Shown piece by piece: positions 17,356 to 24,980 of a stretch of 64,000 nucleotides of DNA. Each line of letters opens with the position of its first letter. Position 1 is the stretch's first letter. Source of the DNA: an uncultured Poribacteria bacterium (GTDB lineage: Bacteria; Poribacteria; WGA-4E; WGA-3G); contig OX639992.1 of assembly GCA_951828515.1 (NCBI GenBank), forward strand, positions 682,001-746,000. The letters are read 5' to 3'. The notes beneath the pieces were generated by a model that ran no database searches, was not told the origin of the DNA, and saw nothing but the letters and a program-made list of their open reading frames with translations. Position numbers and translations under genes: made by a program.

Positions 17356-17763
17356 CGCGCCGATCGGTGTTCTCATCACCGGCGGCGCACCTATGAAAAA
17401 TATCGGAGACTGCCATTACAAAAACGGTTTCGTCTGAAAAAACGAAAATCGTCAACAACGGTGAGTTCGGTATAAACATTAATGCATCCGCACCGAAACT
17501 CACGTTAGACCAGAGTAAGCAAGTTCCGTGCCAATCCCTTTCATAAAACACGCAATCTCTGTCGAACACACTGAAATTGAGAGTGCAGTACTTCCCCTAT
17601 AATACGTCCAAAACACAGGCACACATTCGGTTCACCAAAAACTATCCCTGAAGAAATGGAACCCTCTCCTTATTCGCAAATTCCCTTGTTATTCCTCGAA
17701 TCCAGACCTATTTCAAACTGCGTCCCTTTGACGCGATGCGTCCTGTTGACGCACATAATCGCG
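17356..17763. other. Intergenic stretch without a supported gene
   Basis: It holds only a 72-codon minus-strand frame (17351-17569) with no recognisable domain. The frame has a plausible hydrophobic segment but no convincing ribosome site. The left part probably carries the promoter of the peptide gene. Nothing else was recognised. Confidence 0.4.
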
Positions 17764-17925
17764 TCATTCTGGCAATGCCAACTTCTGCATCACATGAATC
17801 TGAGCAGCGAGTTGTTTTGTCTCTCTAATATGTTGTAACCGTTTCGCTTCGCTCCATTTCTGATAAGCAAAGGGACCTATAACAATAACAGTCAGAACCA
17901 ACGTAAGGAAGATGTATCTTTTCAA
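17764..17925 (-). pseudogene. Truncated duplicate of the 5' end of the cytochrome/thioredoxin gene
   Basis: Directly below the kelch gene at 17983-19125 lies a near-identical copy of the first 45 or so codons of the gene at 12528-14504: the segment encoding Y-I-F-L-T-L-V-L-T-V-I-V-I and A-Y-Q-K-W-S-E-A-K-R-L-Q-H-I. After I-H the similarity stops, and the frame ends at TGA 17764-17766 some ten codons later. The start codon is TTG where the intact gene has GTG. The order kelch then cytochrome is the same in both places. This marks the edge of an old tandem duplication. Confidence 0.82.
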
Positions 17926-17982
17926 AAAAATCCTCAGTTTCTCAAAATTTAGACAGTTGTAAACAAACGATTGTCAGTCTTT

Positions 17983-19125
17983 TTAGGGCTGGTTTTGATA
18001 TTCTGCTTTGAGTTCACCCCAGCGCGTCGGAAGTTTTCCACGCGCCTCAACCGGACGAGCCCCGGTATCAAACACTTCAACGATTGGAGAAAGTTCCCAA
18101 TCTTTGTCATAGCCACCAAAGACATAAATCTTGCCGTTGACCGCCGCTACACCAAATGGCGACTTTACGGTTGGCCTCACAGCAATCACACGCCATCTCT
18201 CAGTAGCCGGCTCATACACTTCGACGGGAGCAGGGCGCCTATCACCCGCTTGCAAATCGGTACCTCCAATGAGATAGATTTTATCCGCAACAACGACTGT
18301 CGAAAATATCCATCTCAGATTTGGTATGTCAGGTTTCTTCCGCCAGCGGTTTGTTTTGGGATGATACGCTTCAATGGTGGCAAGCGCGGGGCCGCCTTGA
18401 CCATCATGGGGCCACCCGGACCCGCCAATGGCATAAATGGTCTCCCGAACAACTCCTGTCCCAACGCCATCGCGTCTTGTTGGCATGTCCACCCGCTTTG
18501 CCCAAGTATCACTGACAGGGTCATAGACTTCCACGAGATCAGTGCGCCACGGATCCTCAGGCTTCTTGTCCCTTGGACGAACATACCCACCAATGGCATA
18601 GATTTTGCCAGCAACCACACCGGTGCCGAACTGTGTCCGGGGAATGGACATGTCCTGCTTTCTGATCCACGTATCGGTTTGCGGGTCATACATCTCAACA
18701 ACGTCCAGATTTTTCAAATTCACGCCCCGGTTGTCTTTCCCGACGTATCCTGCCAAGACATAGATCTTGCCATCAACAACAGCTGTCATGGGTTCGGACC
18801 GGGCGGTCGGAATATCAGCGACGCGCTCCCAACTGTTGGTTTGTGGATCATAGACTTCTACCAGGGACATCCCAAAAGGACCCCGCCAAATACCAGGACC
18901 AAGCTCGGGCCGCTCAACACCCCGAAGATTTTCAAAGGGTGTGCCACCGATGAGATAAATCTTACCATCTACCACGGCGGTTGAGAACTCACCTCGCTGT
19001 GTTGGGAGTTCGGAGATGATCTGCCACTCATTCGCAGCAGCATTTTCCATTGCAAAATGAGAGAGCACCACAACGATTCCCCATCCAACCATACTCCATT
19101 GTAAGAAACGAAATATTCTGAACAT
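17983..19125 (-). CDS. Secreted kelch-repeat protein 4
   Basis: 380 residues: an N-terminal signal (F-R-I-F-R-F-L-Q-W ... M-E-N-A-A-A), six kelch repeats, and the C-terminal G-K-L-P-T-R-W-G-E-L-K. It has an insertion of about 11 residues after blade one compared with kelch 2 and 3 (N-L-R-G-V-E-R-P-E-L-G-P). The start is placed at ATG 19125 with AAGGGG upstream; the in-frame ATG at 19155 lacks one. It is the most upstream kelch gene of the island, preceded by the conserved hairpin at 19167-19212. Confidence 0.85.
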   Translation of the reverse strand: MFRIFRFLQWSMVGWGIVVVLSHFAMENAAANEWQIISELPTQRGEFSTAVVDGKIYLIGGTPFENLRGVERPELGPGIWRGPFGMSLVEVYDPQTNSWERVADIPTARSEPMTAVVDGKIYVLAGYVGKDNRGVNLKNLDVVEMYDPQTDTWIRKQDMSIPRTQFGTGVVAGKIYAIGGYVRPRDKKPEDPWRTDLVEVYDPVSDTWAKRVDMPTRRDGVGTGVVRETIYAIGGSGWPHDGQGGPALATIEAYHPKTNRWRKKPDIPNLRWIFSTVVVADKIYLIGGTDLQAGDRRPAPVEVYEPATERWRVIAVRPTVKSPFGVAAVNGKIYVFGGYDKDWELSPIVEVFDTGARPVEARGKLPTRWGELKAEYQNQP

Positions 19126-19166
19126 TATTGATGCCCCTTTCTGAATGCAAATCAAATGTCAAGGAT

Positions 19167-19212
19167 GTGCGGAAAAAGCGAAAAGCAGCACTTTTCTAAG
19201 CTTCTCCCGCAC
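19167..19212. promoter_or_regulatory. Conserved hairpin upstream of kelch 4
   Basis: Inverted repeat GTGCGGAAAAAGCGAAAAG / CTTTTCTAAGCTTCTCCCGCAC. It is the counterpart of the hairpin at 16897-16942, at a similar distance from the kelch start (about 40 bp). Conservation at two duplicated loci suggests a function or shared recent origin. Confidence 0.6.
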
Positions 19213-19464
19213 AAAATCTACCCTAAAGATTTCTCCTTAGAGTCCCTTTATCTTCTCTGTGGAAAAACTTGCGAAAACGAATCTCTGCCCGAAATGTGCC
19301 TTTAAGACACAATCAGCTAAGTTCGTTTATCACATCTGCCTACGCAGGACAGCCGTCCCTTTTGGGTGCACAGAAATGCTGATACCGTTTATACCACGCT
19401 AACATGGCTGTGTTTTTTTAAACAAGGAAAAACGAAAAGTCCCATCGTCAAGAGCCAACATCAC
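19213..19464. other. Intergenic stretch upstream of kelch 4
   Basis: About 250 bp with no supported reading frame. It must hold the end of the regulator transcript and the promoter for the kelch genes, but I see no clear -35/-10 or -24/-12 element. No relic of the small peptide gene was found here. Confidence 0.4.
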
Positions 19465-20481
19465 CTAAATATTGTATCTTTTCAACTTCCTTTGCAACGT
19501 GCGTCTGCCAATTCCTAACACTTTCGCAGCTTCCGTCCGGTTCCCGTCAAGCCATGCTAACGTTTCACGGACGAACGCTTCTTCCATATCTTCAAGCGTC
19601 GCACCGAGAGGGACACCCACGATTTGCTCGTTTTCAGGTGTAGAAATACATTCGGAAACACCTGTATGTCGCTTTTGGTAGATCCGGATATCTTTTCGTA
19701 GATGCATTGGTAAAAGAACTCCATCTCTCGCCAGAGAAGCCCCTCTCTCAATGGCGTTCTTCAATTCCCGGACATTTCCAGGCCAGGGATAGGCTTTGAG
19801 GAGAGAGAGTGTACGCGCTGCCACGCGCAGAACCTTCGATTTAACGATCTCATGATGTTTTTCAAGAAAGTGGGCTACCAACATCTCAATATCCTCCCGT
19901 CGTTCTGATAACAGAGGTAACGATATAGAGGCAACATCCAACCGATAATAGAGGTCTTCACGAAACGTTCTATCTCTAACGGCTTGTGCGAGATCTCTAT
20001 TGGTTGCCGTGACGATCCGGACATCCACTGGAATTGACCTTTCGCCGCCAATGCGCTCAATTTTGTTATCCTCAATCGCTCTTAATAACTTCGGTTGCAG
20101 GGAAAGCGGTATTTCTCCGATTTCATCAAGGAAGAGTGTTCCCTTGTGCGCCCTTTCAAAATTACCGATACGCCGTGCTTCGGCACTCGTAAATGCACCT
20201 TTCTCATGTCCAAACAACTCACTCTCCCATAAGTTCTCTGATATCGCCGCGCAGTTGATAGAAACCATTTCTCCCGATCTACTGCTGTTTTTGTGTAGTG
20301 CACGGGCGACTAACTCTTTACCGGTCCCGGTTTCGCCAAAAATTAGAATTCTCATTGATGTTGCTGCGAAGTGCTCAATTTGTTGTAGGACTTCAAAAAT
20401 CTGCGGACTGTTGCCGATGATTTCACTGTAATCGCCACGTAATGTATTTCTTGACACTATAACTTGGGGCCTCCATATCAA
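19465..20481 (-). CDS. Sigma-54-type AAA+ transcriptional activator without sensor domain
   Basis: 338 residues. The AAA+ domain fills most of the protein: Walker A G-E-T-G-T-G-K-E, the loop G-A-F-T-S-A (canonical GAFTGA, with G changed to S), Walker B T-L-F-L-D-E-I-G-E-I, and R-E-D-L-Y-Y-R-L. A Fis-type helix-turn-helix ends the protein (N-R-T-E-A-A-K-V-L-G-I-G-R-R-T-L-Q-R-K-L-K). No receiver, GAF or PAS domain precedes it, only about 20 residues. The start is uncertain: a TTG at 20481, or a GTG eight codons in at 20457 after GGAGG. It may drive the kelch/peptide island on the same strand, though no -24/-12 promoter was found there. Confidence 0.85.
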   Translation of the reverse strand: MIWRPQVIVSRNTLRGDYSEIIGNSPQIFEVLQQIEHFAATSMRILIFGETGTGKELVARALHKNSSRSGEMVSINCAAISENLWESELFGHEKGAFTSAEARRIGNFERAHKGTLFLDEIGEIPLSLQPKLLRAIEDNKIERIGGERSIPVDVRIVTATNRDLAQAVRDRTFREDLYYRLDVASISLPLLSERREDIEMLVAHFLEKHHEIVKSKVLRVAARTLSLLKAYPWPGNVRELKNAIERGASLARDGVLLPMHLRKDIRIYQKRHTGVSECISTPENEQIVGVPLGATLEDMEEAFVRETLAWLDGNRTEAAKVLGIGRRTLQRKLKRYNI

Positions 20482-20966
20482 GGGGTTACTGATTCAAGAA
20501 AACAGCACAATTGCTGTGTATCGAGTTGACGTTCTTAAAGACCTGTTTTTTGATCGCATTTCGTGCATAAATGTCATAAAAACGAAAAAAATTGCGTTTT
20601 TATGGAGAAATGCTTGAGAGATATCCTGTTTCCCGTCTATGTGACACTGATCGTGCTTGAGCATCTACGCGATAAAAGCGATGTGGTGTTGAAACGTATC
20701 TGTCCAAAGATACCCCATTGTCCAAACCTTAGTATAATAACCAATCACACTTTTTCAGGGACAAATTCAGTCCGATTTGGTATAATAATCCAAGTTGCCA
20801 CTTGTAGCATAATCTATATGAAGGTTAATTCATTAATTCGGTAATTTTTGAACGTGCGATAAATCACACGACTACGAACCAACCCGTTTGTAGTAGGGAA
20901 ATCATTCATGGTTCTCCCGTTACTGCAACTTGGCATGGCTTGCAAAAAAAAAGAAAAAGGAAGACT
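20482..20966. other. Intergenic region between divergent genes
   Basis: 485 bp separating the regulator (minus) from the FGE/sialidase gene (plus). A 93-codon plus-strand frame (20563-20844) has no domain and no ribosome site. Two similar segments, GTCC-N9-GTATAATAACCAA at 20720-20744 and GTCC-N7-GTATAATAATCCAA at 20770-20793, repeat about 50 bp apart. Each contains a TATAAT, but no good -35 box stands 17 bp upstream of either. Confidence 0.4.
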
Positions 20967-23003
20967 ATGCAGAAATTGGCGATTGAAGGTGAAACGTATA
21001 CAAATTCAATAGGGATGCGGTTCGTCAGGATTGAACCGGGTACATTTATGATGGGTTCAGAGAATGCGGCCCTATCGGATGAATTAATAGCGAGCAAGGA
21101 ATACCTTCGGGATGGTGATTGGGATGAACAGCCAGTGCATCAAGTAACCCTCACCACACCGCTTTACGTTGGCGTTCTTCAGGTAACGAATGCACAATAT
21201 GCGGCATTCGATCCCACACACCGTGCGTTGAAGAGTCTTCAGGACACGGGTTTCTCGACAGAAGATAACGAAGCGGTTGTGTTTGTGGATTGGCACGATG
21301 CGACGCGTTTCTGCGAATGGCTCTCCGAAAAGGACGGTCTTCCGTATCGATTGCCAACCGAAGCGGAGTGGGAATATGTGTGCCGTGCGGGAACAACAAC
21401 CCATTTTCACACTGGCGATGCATTACCATCTGAGTTCCATAAAAACGTTGGAGAGAGTTGGTACCCGGATGGAGGACGTGGGCGCGGTTCAGAAGAAATT
21501 GTGCCTTTGCACGTCGGACGCACGACCCCCAACGCTTGGGGTATCCACGACATGCACGGGAACGTAGAGGAGTGGTGCCAAGATTGGTATGGGACTTACG
21601 AAGCGGATTCACAAGTCGATCCAGTGGGCAGGGAAGAAGGTCTATATCGCGTTACGCGGGGTGGTAGTCACTCGACGTTACTCTGTTACCTACGCTCAGC
21701 GAATCGGATGGGGGCAGTGCCAGAAGATAAGCACTGGTACATCGGATTTCGTGTTGTTTGTGGTGAAATACCACAGACTGCTCCAACGCCAGTACCGAAG
21801 GTGGCGTTATGGGGACGCGACGTTAAACAGGAAAAGACGAGTGCCCCCACGCCAGAATCCCCTTATTTTGCGGAACCGCTTACTTATGTCAAAATTCCAG
21901 AAGGTTCAAACGGACCGCTTTTTTCGGCGCATAATCACGTCCCGGCGATTGTGGAATGTCCGAACGGTGATATGTTCACGGCGTGGTATTCGTGCGTGAC
22001 AGAGCGGGGGCGCGAATTGACGGTTGCCGCGAGCCGACTGCGTTTTGGTGAATCCGAATGGGACCCAGCTGAACCCTTTTGGGGACCGCCCGATCGGAAC
22101 AATCACGCCACCTCCCTGTGGCGAAACGAGAATGGACGGATTTACCATTTCAACGGACTCTCGGCAGCCGCAACATGGGGTCCATTAGCGTTGGTGCTAC
22201 GCCATTCCGATGATAACGGTGCGACGTGGTCAAAACCGCGCTTCATATCACCGGAACATCGCCTCCGTCACATGCCAATCGCCTCTGTTTTCCGGAGACA
22301 GGACGGCTCTATCCTCCTCGCCTGTGATGCTGTGAGCGGGGGTGACGGCGGCACCGCAATCTGGCTCAGCGACGATGATGGCGACACATGGCACGATCCG
22401 GGAGCAGGACAACCGATTCCCGAATTTGCCGATGGCAAACAGGGCGGATGGATCGCTGGTATTCATGCCGCTGTGGTTGAACTCACAGATGGAAGGTTGA
22501 TGGCGTATGGACGCGGTGATACGATTGATGAGCGGATGCCGAGAAGCCTCTCTTCAGATGGGGGTCGGACGTGGCATTACAGTGCGAGTCCGTTCCCAGT
22601 GGTTTCGGGTGGGCAACGGTGTGTGCTGCTACGACTTCAAGAGGGACCGATTTTTCTCGCCACCTTCACAGGAGAACGGAAGACACCGACATCTATGCCG
22701 ATCATTGATGCCTCTGGCAGTGAACGTCTCGTGACCGGACTCTTCGGGGCACTGTCTTATGACGATGGCGAAACATGGGAACATACCCGTTTGATTACAG
22801 ATGATGGAGCAGATCGAGAGATCGAAACGATGGATGGACGCCCCTTTACGATGGGGTTAAACAGTGCTGAACTCGGCGGTTACCTCGCTGTTTGCCAAGG
22901 GCAGAATGGGATCATCCATCTGATTAGTAGTCGTCAACATTACCGATTTAACTACGCGTGGTTGAAAGAGGCGCCGCTTCACCGAACCGCAAGGAAAAAT
23001 TAA
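20967..23003 (+). CDS. FGE-sulfatase-like domain fused to a sialidase-type propeller
   Basis: 678 residues. The N-terminal 270 residues have the formylglycine-generating-enzyme fold: P-G-T-F-M-M-G-S-E, L-P-T-E-A-E-W-E-Y, G-N-V-E-E-W-C-Q-D-W-Y, R-G-G-S and I-G-F-R-V-V-C. The rest is a sialidase/BNR propeller with at least four Asp boxes (S-D-D-N-G-A-T-W, S-D-D-D-G-D-T-W, S-S-D-G-G-R-T-W, S-Y-D-D-G-E-T-W). Where true FGE has two active Cys after R-G-G-S, this protein has only one (L-L-C-Y-L-R), so sulfatase activation is doubtful. The start is the ATG at 20967 after AAAAGGAAG. No signal peptide is evident. It is followed 3 bp later by the dioxygenase gene. Confidence 0.8.
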   Translation: MQKLAIEGETYTNSIGMRFVRIEPGTFMMGSENAALSDELIASKEYLRDGDWDEQPVHQVTLTTPLYVGVLQVTNAQYAAFDPTHRALKSLQDTGFSTEDNEAVVFVDWHDATRFCEWLSEKDGLPYRLPTEAEWEYVCRAGTTTHFHTGDALPSEFHKNVGESWYPDGGRGRGSEEIVPLHVGRTTPNAWGIHDMHGNVEEWCQDWYGTYEADSQVDPVGREEGLYRVTRGGSHSTLLCYLRSANRMGAVPEDKHWYIGFRVVCGEIPQTAPTPVPKVALWGRDVKQEKTSAPTPESPYFAEPLTYVKIPEGSNGPLFSAHNHVPAIVECPNGDMFTAWYSCVTERGRELTVAASRLRFGESEWDPAEPFWGPPDRNNHATSLWRNENGRIYHFNGLSAAATWGPLALVLRHSDDNGATWSKPRFISPEHRLRHMPIASVFRRQDGSILLACDAVSGGDGGTAIWLSDDDGDTWHDPGAGQPIPEFADGKQGGWIAGIHAAVVELTDGRLMAYGRGDTIDERMPRSLSSDGGRTWHYSASPFPVVSGGQRCVLLRLQEGPIFLATFTGERKTPTSMPIIDASGSERLVTGLFGALSYDDGETWEHTRLITDDGADREIETMDGRPFTMGLNSAELGGYLAVCQGQNGIIHLISSRQHYRFNYAWLKEAPLHRTARKN

Positions 23004-23006
23004 AAT

Positions 23007-23897
23007 ATGAAACTTCCCTTTTTACATCAAGAAGTAGAAGTCAGTACCGATTTGCGAGAAAGCAACGACATCCTCGGCAATCCGGATGCCTTGCAGGAAC
23101 GGATAGCGGCAGACGGGTATCTTTTGATTCGTGGACTACATGACAAGGATGCGATCCTCACGGCGCGCCGACAGATCCTGGAGAAACTCGCAGCAAAAGG
23201 GATGCTCGCGCCGGATACAGAATGGATGGATGGGATCTTCAACCCTGATTACCCCGAACCGGCATCAACCGGGTCAATGGGCAACAAGGCACTCACAGAG
23301 ATGCCAGCATTCAAAGCGGTTGTTGAGGGTGAACCGATCATGAACTTTTTTAAGGGATTCCTCGGTGGCGATGCCCGGACATTCGATTTTAAATGGCTGC
23401 GTACGGCGGGCCCCGGATCAGGCTCCCCTATTCATTACGATATTGTCTTTATGGGCAGAGGCACGCAAAACCTCTACTCCTGTTGGACTCCGTTTGGCGA
23501 TGTGTCCCTGGATATGGGTCCGATTGTGTTCTGTCTCGGTTCCAATCAATTTGAGAAGGTGCGAGCAACTTATGGTAAGTCAGATGTGGATCGAGATCTG
23601 ATTGAAGGACATTTCAGTGATAAACCGCTTGAAATCGTCGAGAAATTTGGGGGACGCTGGGCGACGACAACGTTTTCAACGGGTGATGTTATTATTTTTA
23701 GCATGTTTCTGATGCATGCTTCGCTCGTTAATACCTCTAACAAAGTTCGGATCACAGCAGATACCCGCTACCAACTTGCCGCTGAACCCATTGATGAACG
23801 CTGGGTTGGCGAAAAACCGAAAGGGCATTACGCATGGAAGCAGGACGAGGCAAAGATTGAATCCTTGGAAGAATCACGGCAAAGATGGGGTGTTTAG
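23007..23897 (+). CDS. Phytanoyl-CoA dioxygenase (PhyH) family protein
   Basis: 296 residues. Non-heme Fe(II)/2-oxoglutarate dioxygenase of the PhyH family. Iron ligands are visible as H143-x-D145 (P-I-H-Y-D-I-V) and H237 (L-M-H-A-S-L-V-N-T), with the 2-oxoglutarate-binding Arg about ten residues further (K-V-R-I-T-A-D-T-R-Y). PhyH paralogues are numerous in Poribacteria and their substrates are mostly unknown. The gene is in an operon with the FGE/sialidase gene upstream and abuts the phospholipase D gene downstream (stop and start adjacent). Confidence 0.88.
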   Translation: MKLPFLHQEVEVSTDLRESNDILGNPDALQERIAADGYLLIRGLHDKDAILTARRQILEKLAAKGMLAPDTEWMDGIFNPDYPEPASTGSMGNKALTEMPAFKAVVEGEPIMNFFKGFLGGDARTFDFKWLRTAGPGSGSPIHYDIVFMGRGTQNLYSCWTPFGDVSLDMGPIVFCLGSNQFEKVRATYGKSDVDRDLIEGHFSDKPLEIVEKFGGRWATTTFSTGDVIIFSMFLMHASLVNTSNKVRITADTRYQLAAEPIDERWVGEKPKGHYAWKQDEAKIESLEESRQRWGV

Positions 23898-24980
23898 ATG
23901 GCTGCAACGAGCAGTGATTCGGCGGTGCCTGAAGTTAACACAGAACCCAAGAAGAGAACTTCTAAATTTCTACCGCTCCTTCTCATCCTGTTTTGTGCAG
24001 TTGTAATTGGCGTCGGTATTAGACATTACAAGGATAGCAGACCTCCTGTCGTAACATGGGAAGTCTACTTCAGTGATGCCGATGCCGGAGACAGCCGCCA
24101 TTCACTTGAAAAACGTCTCGTCGAGAAGCTTACCACTGCCGTATCGCGGGTGGATGCCGCGCTCTATCACTTGGACTCTGCACCGGTAGCCGATGGTTTA
24201 ATCAAAGCATACCGTCGCGGGGTACAGGTGCGAATCGTCACTGAAACAGACAACATTGATGAGGAAGCAATTGCACAATTACAAGAAGCTGGTATCCCTG
24301 TCGCCGACGATGGAGATTCCGACAGTTACATGCACCACAAATTCATCGTGATTGATGAGCAGTACGTCTGGACAGGCTCCTACAACGTGACCTATAATGG
24401 CGCATATAAAAACAAGAATAACGTAATATTCATTGATTCTGTCCCGCTGGCATACAACTTCACACAGGAGTTCCGAGAACTGTTTCGGCAAATGCGGGCT
24501 GAGAAGTCTTCTGGTGCGTCTGTTGTACATCCGAAGGTGACGCTCAACGACGGGACCCAGATATTCACCTATTTTTCACCAGATAACGACATTATTTCGT
24601 CGCTTCTAAAGGAAATTGGATCCGCCAAGAAGTCGATTCATTTTATGGCGTTTTCGTTCACGCAAGATGCACTCGGCAGTGCGATGCGGAACCGCTTTGA
24701 ATCAGGTATTCACGTACGGGGTGTGTTTGAAGAACGGCAAATTAGTCGGTACTCTGAATATGAACCGATGAAGGCAGCGGGTATGTCAGTTATTCAGGAT
24801 AAAAATAGGGGGACTATGCATCACAAGGTAATTGTTATCGATGAGGAGACCGTGATTACAGGTTCGTACAACTTCTCCAAAAACGCGGAAGAGCGCAATA
24901 GTGAGAACCTATTGATTATCAAAGGAAACGCCGATATTGCCCAAGCATACCTCGCTGAATTTGATCGGATCGCTCGCTAA
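23898..24980 (+). CDS. Membrane-anchored phospholipase D-family protein
   Basis: 360 residues: a short cytoplasmic start, one membrane segment (F-L-P-L-L-L-I-L-F-C-A-V-V-I-G-V), then two PLD repeats with HKD motifs M-H-H-K-F-I-V-I-D (around residue 146) and M-H-H-K-V-I-V-I-D (around 308), each followed by a G-S-Y-N segment. The two-HKD layout with T-G-S-Y-N-F-S-K-N-A-E-E-R-N-S-E-N is that of the single-chain PLD-like phosphodiesterases/nucleases. The active site would face the periplasm. The start immediately follows the PhyH stop. Confidence 0.88.
   Translation: MAATSSDSAVPEVNTEPKKRTSKFLPLLLILFCAVVIGVGIRHYKDSRPPVVTWEVYFSDADAGDSRHSLEKRLVEKLTTAVSRVDAALYHLDSAPVADGLIKAYRRGVQVRIVTETDNIDEEAIAQLQEAGIPVADDGDSDSYMHHKFIVIDEQYVWTGSYNVTYNGAYKNKNNVIFIDSVPLAYNFTQEFRELFRQMRAEKSSGASVVHPKVTLNDGTQIFTYFSPDNDIISSLLKEIGSAKKSIHFMAFSFTQDALGSAMRNRFESGIHVRGVFEERQISRYSEYEPMKAAGMSVIQDKNRGTMHHKVIVIDEETVITGSYNFSKNAEERNSENLLIIKGNADIAQAYLAEFDRIAR

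Noticed and set aside
17351-17569. 72-codon minus-strand gene upstream of the peptide
   Set aside because: No recognisable sequence features beyond a hydrophobic stretch and no convincing ribosome site.
20563-20844. 93-codon plus-strand gene
   Set aside because: No domain, no ribosome site, and a composition like the surrounding non-coding A+T-rich DNA.
20920-20966. Sigma-54 promoter TTGGCATGGCTTGCA before the FGE/sialidase gene
   Set aside because: GG and GC elements are 10 instead of 12 bases apart, and the site lies too close to the start codon.
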